Assembly (NCBI GenBank): GCA_001586965.3
Contig: LUCW03001669.1
Location: 1-44,188 of the forward strand
Length of the DNA: 44,188 bases
From: Sphaeroforma sirkka
Taxonomy: Eukaryota > Opisthokonta > Ichthyosporea > Ichthyophonida
Reading direction: 5' to 3'
Shown here in pieces: positions 31,345-41,171 of the stretch; position 1 is the first letter of the stretch; each line of letters begins with the position of its first letter. The notes below the pieces were generated by a model. It was not told the DNA's origin and did no database searches. It saw only the letters and a list, made by a program, of their open reading frames with translations. A program made the translations under genes and the position numbers.

Positions 31345-32055
31345 TTGCTCTGGGTAGTCTTCAAAATTAAGGAAACGGTGAGGCGGAGCGCTTTTGGTGG
31401 TGCCGATGTCCAGCAAGATGCCTTGGACGTATTAGATGTGTGCCGCGATAAGTTGGAGATATACACGGGTCATCGCACCAGAGTCAAAAGCAATACCACT
31501 ATGATAGGATACTCGACGACATGCATGATCGTTGCCTACAGAAAAAAGGCAGTACAGAACTCTTCACACTCATGGACTGGAAGATGAAATTCGACCCTAT
31601 ATCATCTAGAAAAACAACTCACGAGCACTATGGACAACGTGGTATGGGTTGGCATGGGTTGGCATGGGTGTATGTCAATGTACTTTGAGCACAAAGAGTG
31701 GGAAGAAGTGGACGACAACGGAGAGATGATACAAAAGCATGGGGCCATATGTCATATTGTGTATGGTGACCAAATATCGGAAGGGGAGAATAAACAGGAT
31801 TCTTCGTGTGTGTATTCGATGATAGAGGCATATCTTTACGCAATCAACGAACGTCTGCCACATTTTAAAACCGTTGTGCTTGCATCCGATAATGCCGGAT
31901 GTTATAAAACTAAAGAGCTGTTGCTATTTTTAGGAATACTAAATCTCACATGCCCGATTGAGATTATATGGTACATCTATACTGAGACCCAAGATGGCAA
32001 GGGTCTCATAGATGCTCTTTCGCACGAGGCGGGGGTCAAGTATCAAACTTCATGA
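31345..32055 (+). pseudogene. Unit A, RNase H-fold catalytic core
   Basis: After ALDVLDVCRDKLEIYTGHRT the core starts at MDWKMKFDPISSRKTTHEHY (about 31,575-31,634), the first acidic motif of the family, followed by GQRGMGWHG. Then come KQDSSCVYSMIEAYLYAI, FKTVVLASDNAGCYKTKELL (second acidic motif, about 31,865-31,925) and WYIYTETQDGKGLIDALSHE (third acidic motif). The spacing and the strand-rich segments fit an RNase H-type DD(E/D) transposase. A short direct repeat, GGTTGGCATGG, around 31,645-31,668 sits at a frame change. Another frame change lies near 31,510. I am confident of the relation to unit B at 41,172-42,888 and less so of the catalytic assignment. Confidence 0.65.
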
Positions 32056-32147
32056 AATCTTCGAAGCGCAACAGGATTAAAAAGATAGCAACGCCGAAAG
32101 AATTAGCGGCAGCATTGGCGTAGAAAGGAGGTGTTAACAATGCGTTC

Positions 32148-33677
32148 GTGCAATTTGTAACGGTCGATCGACAAGGACGATTGACCACATTTTCGGAAAG
32201 AAGTAAAAAAATAGTAGAGTCGGGCTCTAAATTCTTCACTCGGGCCAATGATGTTATCTTCGAGGGAGTGGAATGTCCAATGGAAGCAGATGATAAATTA
32301 GACCTTGACAAGATCCTTGACAGCGACATAGTACTGTATCTGCGTGCATTTGCCCATTCTGGTGTGGGGGCTGGTATGCTGTTCCGGATTAGTTTCAAAG
32401 ACGAAACTTTTACTGTCGTCGATGAACCTGGAGATATGAGAGATGATGGGATTGGTGATGGTATCAGTGACGATATAGTGAACGAGAAGGTAGGAGGTGA
32501 ATTTGCCAAAAGAAGGGCCCCATCCGCAGCGGTATACAGTGCTCCTTGAGCACTGTGACGATGAATTTACCGACAAAATTGAACATCTCTTTGAAGGATT
32601 TAAGGGACCGCTGCCACCAATGAAGCAGGCTACCCCGGTTTTACAGGAGTCTGGGCAGCCAGATTATGTAATGGATAATGGGGCGGTAGAAGAAGAATCA
32701 AATAAGTTAGATTCCGATCTAGAGCTAGAACTCGAAAGCGAAATCACTGCTGATCTACACGTTGAACAGGCTACAGAGCTTGAGGTCTAGGATGATGCTG
32801 TTGCTGCCGAGGAGCTAGTCGGCTATAGACCTGGGGATCCTGATAAGGGTGTAAAGCGATCGTCATATGTATGTGTAATCAAACAATCAAAGCTCGGGAT
32901 TATCTTAGGTCCGCGCGACCATCTACGTGAGAAACGTGTATGCGGACGGACTTTACAAGGCGTGAGAAAACGTATCGATACACTCGCCACTGCTGTACGA
33001 TCAGCTAATAACCTCATCTCTTCTCATGCTGTAGCTGTGCGCAATGGGAGTCAGCAATTTCCTGAGATAAACCTTGCGGAGGACTTTCACCCCAAGAAAC
33101 ACGCACAGGATTGGGCAAGACGCAGGCCTCATGGCGAACATTATGAACAATCGTTTATAAATAAGTATGTAGACGATATAAGGGACATGTTTTGGAAGGG
33201 AGAGGCCGACTCCTTGCACTCGAAATGCAGCCGGGATCTATGCTTGCACAATTAAAGGTGATGTATCCTGGGCGATATTCACTTCCCAACGAGATAGATA
33301 TAAGAACGCAAATATTTACTTTGATGCAGTCAAAGAAAGGTGCCGAGGCTAAGCGTAAGAAAGAGATAAAAGAAGCTAACAAGAAGGCCTTCGAAAGAGC
33401 TGAAGCTGCAGCCAGAGGTAAAGAGTACGTCCCCACCGCCACGAAGTCACGTACGAAAACTGATAAATTCCCTAAAGAATATTAAAAAAACTTGCAGGAT
33501 ATAATCGACGAGGATATTGCGATCAAATGGCAAGACGCAATACCTCGGTTAAAAGCAACGTATGCTAAAGAGGATGGAAGTTTTCCTGAAGACTGGCCCA
33601 CAGACGATAAAATCAAGAGCAAGATTACTTACTGTAGGACCAAGGCGAAAACGGCTAACCTTCGGTCCTTGTTATAG
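32148..33677 (+). pseudogene. Unit A, C-terminal region with a duplicated helical module
   Basis: The first part (32,148-32,790) is acidic, with a run of D/E-rich residues near its end (SDLELELESE). A basic segment follows (RSSYVCVIKQSKLGIILGPR, REKRVCGRTLQGVRKR), then a module reading VDDIRDMFWKGEADSLH, MQPGSMLAQLKVMYPGRYSL, PNEIDIRTQIFTLMQ. A lysine-rich coiled-coil-like stretch leads to a second, shorter version of the module (WQDAIPRLKATYAKEDGSFP, DDKIKSKITYCRTKAK) ending at 33,677. Relatives of this family end in a similar module. Frame changes occur near 32,100, 32,530 and 33,220. Confidence 0.55.
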
Positions 33678-35089
33678 TATACATGTGCACCAACATCTAC
33701 TGTAGGAGGACAGTAATAGGTTGAATAATGTTCTTATAAACTTATAATAACAGACCATTACGTTTTTTTTGATTATTAATGTAGTTTGTTTAACTCGTTT
33801 GACACACTAAAAAAGCAGGATTTACGCTAAAACAACTCCATTTCCTCAAATGTACAATTGTGATTTAATGACCATTAAACGCATCATTTGACCAAACCTT
33901 CAATTGTACGGTATGTACCACCTTAAGGATCATCATAGACACTAATCATAAATTATTAATTTGTTTTAGAGCCTTAGAACACTCGATTAGTGCTATTATA
34001 AGTACCCTTTTCGAGTTATACACGTTCATACTGGCCTTACTTCACAGTACTATTAACAGGTGAAGTATTGGTGCTACGACTTAGGTTCAAAAACAAGAAT
34101 TGATGAGAAATACCTGCTTAAGAGCCCGCACTGTGAACAAACGACCGGGCAAATGTCCGGCAAAACCGGAGATTAGCTAAACTACTGGACGTATTGAAAA
34201 TCTGAGACCACGAGCGTGTTCAGTGTGGACAAATTAGCAACGGACAATACTTCAATTACATTATATCTGTAAGGATAGCGTGTTCTTATTTATATCGGGA
34301 TAGCCACTGTAACACGATATAACACGATTTTCTATCCTGTATCAGTGTAATGCTGTTGGTCCTTATCTTTTGATCATAGGTGAATATTTTTTACATTTTT
34401 GAGCTGGGAAAAAAACTTTTGGAGTAATATTAGACAGTATTTTGAAAATTAGCTAATTATAATCGTATATAAATATAGAACGAGGCTATTTTTTTTTTAT
34501 TGTTGAGAAACTTTAGAATTTGACACCTCTCGAGGCTCACCTCCTCCTCGACTTTTGATTCGTTTCTCGTCACCTTCTTGTAGGGAATGTAGGCTGTTGT
34601 GGTATTCACCTCCTCGCCCGTGGCAGCAAATTTGGGCCCACATAGTCTCCTTCACCTCGTAGTAGCACATCCTTTTTTTATTTTTCGGAGTTGTTCCAAA
34701 ATTAAATTTGTCGCCACATCTTCTTCTTCTCCTCCTGAGTATATAAGTTTTGGCATTTGTTGAGGAATTGTAAAATATCTACAAATATATTTATAGTTTT
34801 TGAATAATTGCCACTTTCTCATCCTCATCTCGTCCTCGTGATAGCATATATTTTGGCTTTAGTTTTTTAGAAACTGTATTGTTCACCTCAGGCCAAAATT
34901 TGTATACACAAATATAGAAAAGATGAACAGGGAGAAAACAAATGGACAGAAAATAGAAAATGTAGCAGAAGAACAAAACATATAAAATGTGGCAGAAGAA
35001 CAGGTAACCGTAGGTTCAATAGAATTACTACTATAAAGTACGTAAACATGTATAACACACCGTTTGTTGAATGAGATGAACGTGCAACG
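33678..35089. other. Non-coding DNA between unit A and the THAP gene
   Basis: The first 800 bp are AT-rich and featureless to me. From 34,530 to 34,840 there are several degenerate CTC/CCTCCTCG words (CACCTCCTCCTCG, CACCTCCTCGCC, CTCCTCCTGAG, CTCATCCTCATCTCGTCC) spaced irregularly, and TATATAAG at 34,741. No recognisable protein frame, RNA gene or element terminus was found. Confidence 0.5.
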
Positions 35090-36630
35090 ATGGGGGAAAC
35101 ATGCTGCATTACAAAATGTAAAAAGAGGAGAGGTACAAAGTATAATCACTGCACAAACAGCGAAAATCGAGAAGTGCAGCTTTGCTTGATGCGGCCGGAA
35201 TGGCAATCTGGTTTGAAAGATCGCGTAAAAGTGGTTACCAAAATGTTGGTTTGCTGTGCCCACTTTGATCTAGCTGATATGCAGACTAATAAAAATATTA
35301 GCAAAGGCAAGCAAAGGCCCAAGCAGGGAGTATTACCCGTTTACTTTCAAGGTGAAGATATTTTGATCCCATCAGGTGGTCATGCAACTGTTACATCGAA
35401 TAACGAAGGCTCACAAAATACTTTAGTTTTGAATTCGAATTCTGAAACATTTTCAGATCCGTCAGATTGTACTATAAACCATCTACCATCACAAACATCA
35501 CAAGAAGGAATAGAGGAAGTAACGAGAAGAGTAGGAGAAGTGACAGGAGGAGTAGAAGAAGTGATGGTAGGAGTAGGAGAATTGATGGAAGGAGTGGGAG
35601 GAAGTGTTGGGAGGAGTAGGAGAAGTGGTGGGAGGAATCGGTAGTACAAACAAAGATGTGTACTCTGTGCCTGTAGAATCAGCGTTGACTGTAGTAAACA
35701 AAGAGGTACAAGGAGTAGACGTACTGACAGAGGTGTCAGAGGTGCCACGCGATGCAAACGGGCCGGTAGTAGAAGTAGTGGAGGTGTCACGCGGTATAGA
35801 CGGTACGGTAGTGCATATAGTAGAAGAAGTAGGCGATTATGAATTTAATTTAAATTTAGATGAAATATACAATACATCACCGGAGTCCATACAAGCACAT
35901 AAAGAATCACCCGTAACTAGGCAGAACAGATCAGAAACATACAAACACAAATATACAATGGAAAACGGTCTCGTTAAAGTACGTACCCAAAATCCATATT
36001 ATTCAGATAGTCCTAGAATATCCGGAAGATATAGACGGCGATCCACTGAAAGTTCCGAGGGTCCACACGCTCTATTGAAAATACAGCATCATGAGAGAGC
36101 AAAGAAAAATAATCCGCAAGGATATATCACGACTTTCAATACAAAGAAAGATTTTGTAAATATGGCAGCATTTGGTGCAGTAACGGGGGTAGCAGGAAAG
36201 AAATGGATATTCAGAGAAGTAGTAGACTATTTGTTATCAGAAGACAACGTCGCCGAGAGGGGAAATTCGTGATCGAGACAATGGCCGACCTAGTAATGTG
36301 GTGCAAGAAATTGTATGATTGCCAACCAGGATATTGCGTTTTATTAGATAGATATAACCGAGCGATTATTACTTGCACCATCATGGGGGTAGTAACCTTG
36401 TGAGGCATCCAACGCCGGCCATCTGGAGTGTTGTTATAACAAAAAAGAGGGATTCAGCCAAGTATGTTTTCTCATACAGTGCCCCTGTGAACCAAGCACA
36501 TTTAGCAACAGGTCGTATGAAATTTTTCACTCAACACGTGTGCTTGCACGAAAGACGTCTGTCAATTGCCAATACCGATGAATTGGACACAGTAATTCAC
36601 TGGCAGTACAGCCAGTTGTACTCGTTGTAA
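35090..36630 (+). pseudogene. THAP-type zinc finger protein gene, frame interrupted
   Basis: Starts at ATG 35,090. Residues 1-85 form a THAP domain: MGETCCITKCKKRRG (the C-x3/4-C pair), PEWQSG with the conserved tryptophan, MLVCCAHFDLADM (C-x2-H-F), and VLPVYF in the place of the AVPTIF box. THAP domains bind DNA and occur in animal transcription factors and in transposases such as the P element. A low-complexity stretch (about residues 135-180) follows, with 7-8 residue repeats like GEVTGGVEEVMVGVGELMEG. Then come acidic and basic segments and a C-terminal part I do not recognise (AAFGAVTGVAGKKWIFREVV; FVIETMADLVMWCKKLYDC; AKYVFSYSAPVNQAHLATGR; WQYSQLYSL). The frame changes near 35,620, 36,260 and 36,390. 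It may be a transposon accessory or a host gene. Confidence 0.7.
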
Positions 36631-36701
36631 ACTACTACTCCTACTAATCTCGAAACAAAAAAGTGTCAAATGAATAAAGCTACTACTACCCACACCGTCT
36701 A

Positions 36702-36908
36702 TTGGAATTATCAAATGAACAAAACTACTGCCCACACTACTTCGAAGTAACCGAAATAAATAACATTATTTCTACATCAAAAAAAGGAAAACTAGAGGGT
36801 TTACGAACAAATGACTTTGTGGTAGCATACAACACATGCTTACCACTACACCACGCAATAGTATTGGTAATAGAATGTTTTCAAGGATCTATAGTAATCT
36901 ACTACTGA
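36702..36908 (+). other. Small + strand frame, uncertain
   Basis: A 68-codon frame (MELSNEQNYCPHYFEVTEIN ... LPLHHAIVLVIECFQGSIVI) just after the THAP gene. There is no recognised domain. It could be a further piece of the THAP gene 3' end or chance. It is followed by about 190 bp of GTA/TAC-rich DNA containing the small inverted repeat TAGGGT/ACCCTA (about 36,980-36,999), where the THAP gene and the next - strand gene meet tail to tail. Confidence 0.3.
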
Positions 36909-37100
36909 CCTCCTGGCAACATAAAATACATTACATGCTTATCAATACACCTCACAGTAGTAGTAGCAGGAGCAGTTTTTTAGGGTAAATATAACCCTAT
37001 ATTTTTTAATGGTGGTAGGCAAAAAATACTACCCAGATTGCTATTTACTACTAAATACTACCAGTTTTGAATGAAATATACTACTACTATGTATATTCAT

Positions 37101-38193
37101 TTATTGCTCTCTTTTAAAGAAGCTTTGATATGTATATAGTATGTTATCAGAAATCACTGGGGTCACGACTACCGTATCGTTCATTCGATTCACTGCGTTC
37201 GCGATCTTTAGTTCATCGCATAGATTGATTTCATCGTCAAACTTATGTGCTGCTTCATCTTCAGCCTTGCTAATCAGGGTAAACTCGCCAGTGTCTTGAT
37301 TATAAAAGCCATGTTTCCAATTTTCAGGCACATGAACTAGGATTGGTTCAGTAGTATCAGTACTGCTAGTATCACGATTCTTACTGTTCGCAGCACTGTT
37401 TGTACAACGATTGCCACTACTAGCCTGACGCTTTCGTTTCCGAGTATTCGGCGTAGTATGCGTAGTAGACGTAGTAGGCGCACTTGGTATGACTACCTGT
37501 CTGTGGATACTGCGCACTACTGCCAGTAGCAGCAATAGTAGCACAGTGCGGAGTAGTATGTGTATTCCGAGTTCTATCGCTTCTCCCGAAGCATAACAGG
37601 TGGAGGCAATGGTGGTCCCGTTAGCCTTGCCTGTGTATGAGACTGCGCACTACCAGTAGTAGTAGCACTGTGTGCGGAGTAGTACGAGCACTACGAGTCC
37701 TACGACGTGTCGTTATCTCAGGGCTGTTATTATCTGGTGTCAAGACTGCCTGTGTATGAGACTGCGCACTACCAGTAGTAGTAGCACTATGTGGAGTAGT
37801 ACGAGCACTACGAGTCCTACGACGTGTCGATATCTCAGGGCTGTTATTATCTGGTGTCAAGACTGCCTGTATATGAGACTGCGCACTACCAGTAATAGTA
37901 GCACTGTGCGGAGTAGTACGAGCACTACGAGTCCTACGACGTGTCGATATCTCAGGGCTGTTATTATCTGGTGCCAAGACTGCCTGTGTAGGTTGACTAG
38001 TAGCAGCAGTAGTAGGGGCATCGGGTGATGATGTTGGTGATTGTGAGGGTGTCTCTTGGTTTAATATAGGACGCCCCACTATACCTCCGGCAACAACCGC
38101 GAAGCTCTCAACCGTATTATAGTGTATGGTATTAATTGGTGACAACAAACAATCGTTCGCATCCTGGTATGATTGCTCCTCGCACCGGGACAT
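37101..38193 (-). pseudogene. Unrecognised - strand gene with 39-residue repeats
   Basis: The start is probably the ATG at 38,193 (MSRCEEQSYQDANDC), preceded by a TATA-like TTTTATATG. An N-terminal part of about 70 residues leads into three good repeats of 39 residues, each with LTPDNNSPEISTRRRTRSAR then TTPHSATTTGSAQSHTQ. Weaker remnants of the unit follow near 37,624 and 37,500. The repeats are basic (RRRTRSAR) and Ser/Thr-rich. The C-terminal part is KRKRQASSGNR, then LVHVPENWKHGFYNQDTGEF and acidic helices ending YQSFFKREQ. The frame changes between 37,540 and 37,640. I do not recognise the family. The pattern suggests a repeat-expanded disordered or DNA-binding protein. Confidence 0.5.
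37500..37985. repeat. 117 bp minisatellite coding for 39-residue repeats
   Basis: Three well-matched 117 bp units start near 37,627, 37,744 and 37,861, marked by GACTGCCTGT and CTACGAGTCCTACGACG, with a partial unit near 37,978 and a remnant near 37,500-37,560. Because 117 is a multiple of three, the reading frame survives unit gain or loss, which favours a translated array. Units are about 95% alike by eye, so expansion was recent. Confidence 0.85.
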
Positions 38194-38639
38194 ATAAAAC
38201 CGCGGCGTTGCGGTTCGACCATTGTTCGTTCTTAACGACCGAATTCGTACGGTCCTTTACGACTACCGTCTCCTCCCAACGATATGTGGAAGTCCTCTTT
38301 GCGGAAATGGATACAGCATACATGGGATTTTTTCTACGCTCCTGAGATATGGCCCTATTCCATGAGTCTCTATGTGGCGCAGTTTAAACTGCACCAGTCT
38401 GTTTTCTGAAGAACTCGCCATGCTTCATGTACACAGCGTCAGCTACAACAAAGCATTTACATACACTACAGGTGTCCGGCATATTGTATTTTAGGTTGGT
38501 TTTAAAAAAAGCTGCAGTAATTTTATAAACAAATGTCAGAGTGGTTGGAATTGTCAAACATGTCCTATGTATATCTATACTGTAAATTATTATACAAAAT
38601 AGTAGTAGTAGTACCAGGTGTAATAGAAGCGCTGGTTGT

Positions 38640-38985
38640 GGCGCTACTTTGACAACACAACATCGTTGGATGTGGTAGGAGTAGTAGTATAATACATAGC
38701 TGGCCTTATACAGAAGGTGGTAGGAGTAGGGCTAGTTTGACAACACAACATCGTTGGGGTGATAGGAGTAGTAGTATAATACATAGCTGGCCTTCTACAG
38801 AAGGTGGTAGGAGTAGCGCTAGTTTGACAACACAATATGGTTGGGTGTGGTAGGAGTAGTAGTATAATACGTAGCTGGCCTTCTACAGGTGGTAGGAGTA
38901 GCGTTAGTTTGACACCACAATGTCGTTATATGTCGTAGGAGTAGTAGTACAATATTTACATAGCTGGCTTCTACAGAATCAAGTA
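38640..38985. repeat. Minisatellite, about four units of roughly 90 bp
   Basis: Units contain TTTGACAACACAACATCGTTGG (shown in part), then GGTAGGAGTAGTAGTATAAT, ACATAGCTGGCCTTCTACAG and GGTGGTAGGAGTAGCGCTAG. They begin near 38,650, 38,730, 38,825 and 38,915, with a decayed fifth piece to about 38,985. Unit lengths vary and are not multiples of three, so frames through the array are not genes. Confidence 0.8.
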
Positions 38986-39210
38986 CTGAAAAATATATAA
39001 TTGCAGATGTAGGATTGCTTGGAGTAACGCGAAATTGAATTGACGCCACAATATCATTATGTGCCGTAGGATTAGTTAGTTGGCCTGAGGATCATGTTGA
39101 GACTTGTGTGTATTAGTTTATATTTATATATACACATTTATATTTACTTAGTGCTGTAACCCTATAAAAAAAAACAAACCCTGAAGATTTGAGCCTCCGA
39201 TAAGAAAGTG

Positions 39211-39466
39211 TGCTACCATTCAGAAAAGATTTGCTACCATTCAGAAAAGATTTGCTACCATTCAGAAAAGATTTGCTACCATTCAGAAAAGATTTGCTAC
39301 CATTCAGAAAAAAATTGCTACCATTCAGAAAAGTTTGCTACCTCAAGTAAAAAAAGTTTGCTACCTCAAGTAAAAGTTTGCTACCTCAAGTAAAAGGTTG
39401 CTACCTCAAGTAAAAGTTTGCTATCTCAAGTAAAAAGTTTGCTACCTCAAGTAAAAAGGTTTCTAC
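39211..39466. repeat. Two-block minisatellite, 21 bp and 18-20 bp units
   Basis: Block 1 (39,211-39,329) repeats TGCTACCATTCAGAAAAGAT six times. Block 2 (39,330-39,466) repeats TTGCTACCTCAAGTAAAAG about six times. Both share the TTGCTACC core but have different tails, so the blocks arose from one unit and then expanded separately. The sequence after the array (CTACCTCAAAGTTGG near 39,507) holds one more partial unit. Confidence 0.9.
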
Positions 39467-39659
39467 CCCGAATTTACAACACCATAATGTTGTAAACTAT
39501 AAAGCGACTACCTCAAAGTTGGTAGAAATATAAGTGCACGTAGGAAATCTAAATAAACGACAGGTTCTTTTACTATTTTAATTTTTTTTTTGAGCAAATT
39601 TAAATAATTGCCAACCGACAGTCCTCTCTCGTGTTATATTTATTGAAATATTTATTTAT

Positions 39660-39780
39660 TTAGTAGTAAAAAAAGTAGTAGTAGTAAAAGTAGTAAAACA
39701 CATTGCAGGGTAGTAGAAGTAGTACATTGCAGGGTAGTAGAAATAGTACATTGCAGGGTAGTAGAAGTAGTATTTACATT
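39660..39780. repeat. GTA-rich minisatellite, 24-25 bp units
   Basis: After a GTAGTAGTAG-rich lead, three to four copies of ACATTGCAGGGTAGTAGAA then GTAGT follow head to tail. The array lies just beyond the stop of the - strand frame that ends at 39,805. Confidence 0.8.
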
Positions 39781-39804
39781 GCGCACTATGCACAGAAGGC
39801 GTGT

Positions 39805-40296
39805 TCATCTATCAACAATTCGAAGCGTAGTATCGCGCGTAACTTGCTTGTCAGCCATTATATCATAGTAGCGTAATGTTTTCATGATAGTTTGGGTTGA
39901 AGAACGATGAAGCTCATCATAGCAATCGTTGTAAGCATCGTTGGTCCACTTGTCGAGTAGATCGGCTCGAAAGTCCTTCGGAGTCGGTGAGTTTGGGAAG
40001 TTTAAGTTATGCCGCTTAAGATTTTGCAGTACTTGCGCGTCAGACATACTGTTTACCATGTACTGCAAACCCAATTTCCAATTCCGCTTCTATATGTTGA
40101 TTTGCCGATTCATTGGTCTCGGCTTCATTGAGTGAACTTTCAATGTGACAATTTCTAGTGTCAAAGGGATTCTCTTCGCCATCCCAATCGTAACATTTAT
40201 CAAATATTCAGATGTATAGTTATGCTGACCATCTCCAACCTGATATTCATACTCTTCTACTTCGTCTATCTCGGCAGCATCGTCAACATTGGGCAC
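39805..40296 (-). pseudogene. Unrecognised - strand coding segment, acidic then helical
   Basis: Two overlapping frames on the - strand look protein-like. The upstream one starts MPNVDDAAEIDEVEEYEYQV and is acidic. The downstream one contains VQNSM-type helices: MSDAQVLQNLKRHNLNFPNS, PKDFRADLLDKWTNDAYN, STQTIMKTLRYYDIMADK. The short 'L..L...NL..P..PT..D.RA.L' pattern resembles a SAP-like DNA-binding helix pair, but weakly. It lies downstream of unit B on the same strand and may be a separate exon set or the end of the same transcript. Confidence 0.4.
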
Positions 40297-40586
40297 TGGA
40301 TTGCCAACATATGGTCTATCGGCTTCTACCTCACAACATGTACTACTTCTGCATCGGTAAGTATATCTTGCTGACTCTGCCAGTACATGATTTTCTCTAC
40401 AAACTTTTGTTTGTTGGTAATACGATCGTAACTAAATTTTACGTTTGTCCGCCATTAGCTTGAGATCGATCTTTTCTTCTTCTTCGTAATTCAGACTTGG
40501 TGTATTCCTTCTTGCCTTCTAGAAGAAATAAATAGCAAGGTGATAATTTAGTAGATGGAAAATGTATGCGAATATCTACATGAATG

Positions 40587-40696
40587 TATATATATATATA
40601 TATACTACTGGCGGCTACTACTGCTACTACATCTGCTGGTACTACTTCTGCATCTAAACTATTATTAATATTGATACTATATATATATATATTCAA
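40587..40696. repeat. Two short (TA)n tracts
   Basis: A TA dinucleotide run at about 40,588-40,604 and another at about 40,676-40,692 flank a stretch of CTACTGCTACTACATCTGCT-type triplets. They are simple sequence with no gene. Confidence 0.7.
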
Positions 40697-40716
40697 AAGC
40701 GTAATTTCAATGGGAC

Positions 40717-40760
40717 CTGTAACAGGTATAATAGAACAGAGAATGTAATCAAGAATTTAC
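40717..40760 (-). other. Candidate 44 bp intron (- strand)
   Basis: On the - strand CATGAAG|GTAAATTCTTG at 40,760 and TATACCTGTTACAG|GTCCC at 40,717 give a good donor, pyrimidine tract and acceptor. Removing it would join the repeat-encoded segment at 40,763-41,026 to sequence reading towards 40,600. It is supported only by signals. Confidence 0.35.
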
Positions 40761-40849
40761 CTTCATGGGGCCCAGTATTGTCGGAGGACTGTGTCGCATC
40801 TGGTCTTTGTCCTATTATATTTGGTATAGGTCCCGGTGGGGACGACGTG

Positions 40850-41010
40850 TTTGTAGTAGTAGTAGTAGAACTCTGGGTAGCAGTAGATGCAGTAGTAGAA
40901 CTCAGGGGTAGCAGTAGAAGCAGTAGTAGAACTCAGGGGTAGCCGTAGAAGCAGTAGTAGAACTCGGGGTAGCCGTAGAAGTAGTAGTAGAACTGGGGTA
41001 GCCGTATAAG
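40850..41010. repeat. GTA-rich minisatellite, 27-31 bp units
   Basis: Five units of GTAGTAGAACTCAGGGGTAG followed by CCGTAGAAGCA lie head to tail, with variants that lose an A or a G. On the - strand it would encode Tyr/Ser/Thr-rich peptide in different frames from unit to unit, so it is better seen as a repeat than as a domain. Confidence 0.85.
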
Positions 41011-41171
41011 TAGGTTTAGGCAACATGCCTTCAATTCGATCCCATTAACACGTAGAAGTTCTGTCAGCTCGGTCTTGTTCGCTAATGGTCCATAAAATAT
41101 GTTTTCTGAGTCCAGTCTACGTTTTGAATCTCCTATCGTCAGCTTTTTTATACTGATTCTGCAATTTGAGA

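Larger units (their letters stand above)
29622..33700 (+). mobile_element. DNA-transposon-like unit A (unnamed RNase H-fold family), decayed
   Basis: One long + strand gene in pieces from 29,908 to 33,677. In order these are a Cys-rich N-terminus, a helical middle part, an RNase H-like core with ASDNAGCYK and DGKGLID, and a C-terminal charged part with two copies of a helical module. I recognise this order from uncharacterised proteins that are repetitive in cnidarian, fish and other animal genomes. I know no established transposon superfamily name for them. Terminal inverted repeats and target duplication were looked for by eye at both ends and not found, so the element boundaries are unknown. 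The frame changes several times, so it is decayed or affected by sequencing indels. Confidence 0.65.

Noticed and set aside
39211-39466. Regular short repeats resembling a CRISPR array
   Set aside because: There are no unique spacers between the units, the DNA is eukaryotic with spliced genes, and no cas genes are present. It is a minisatellite.
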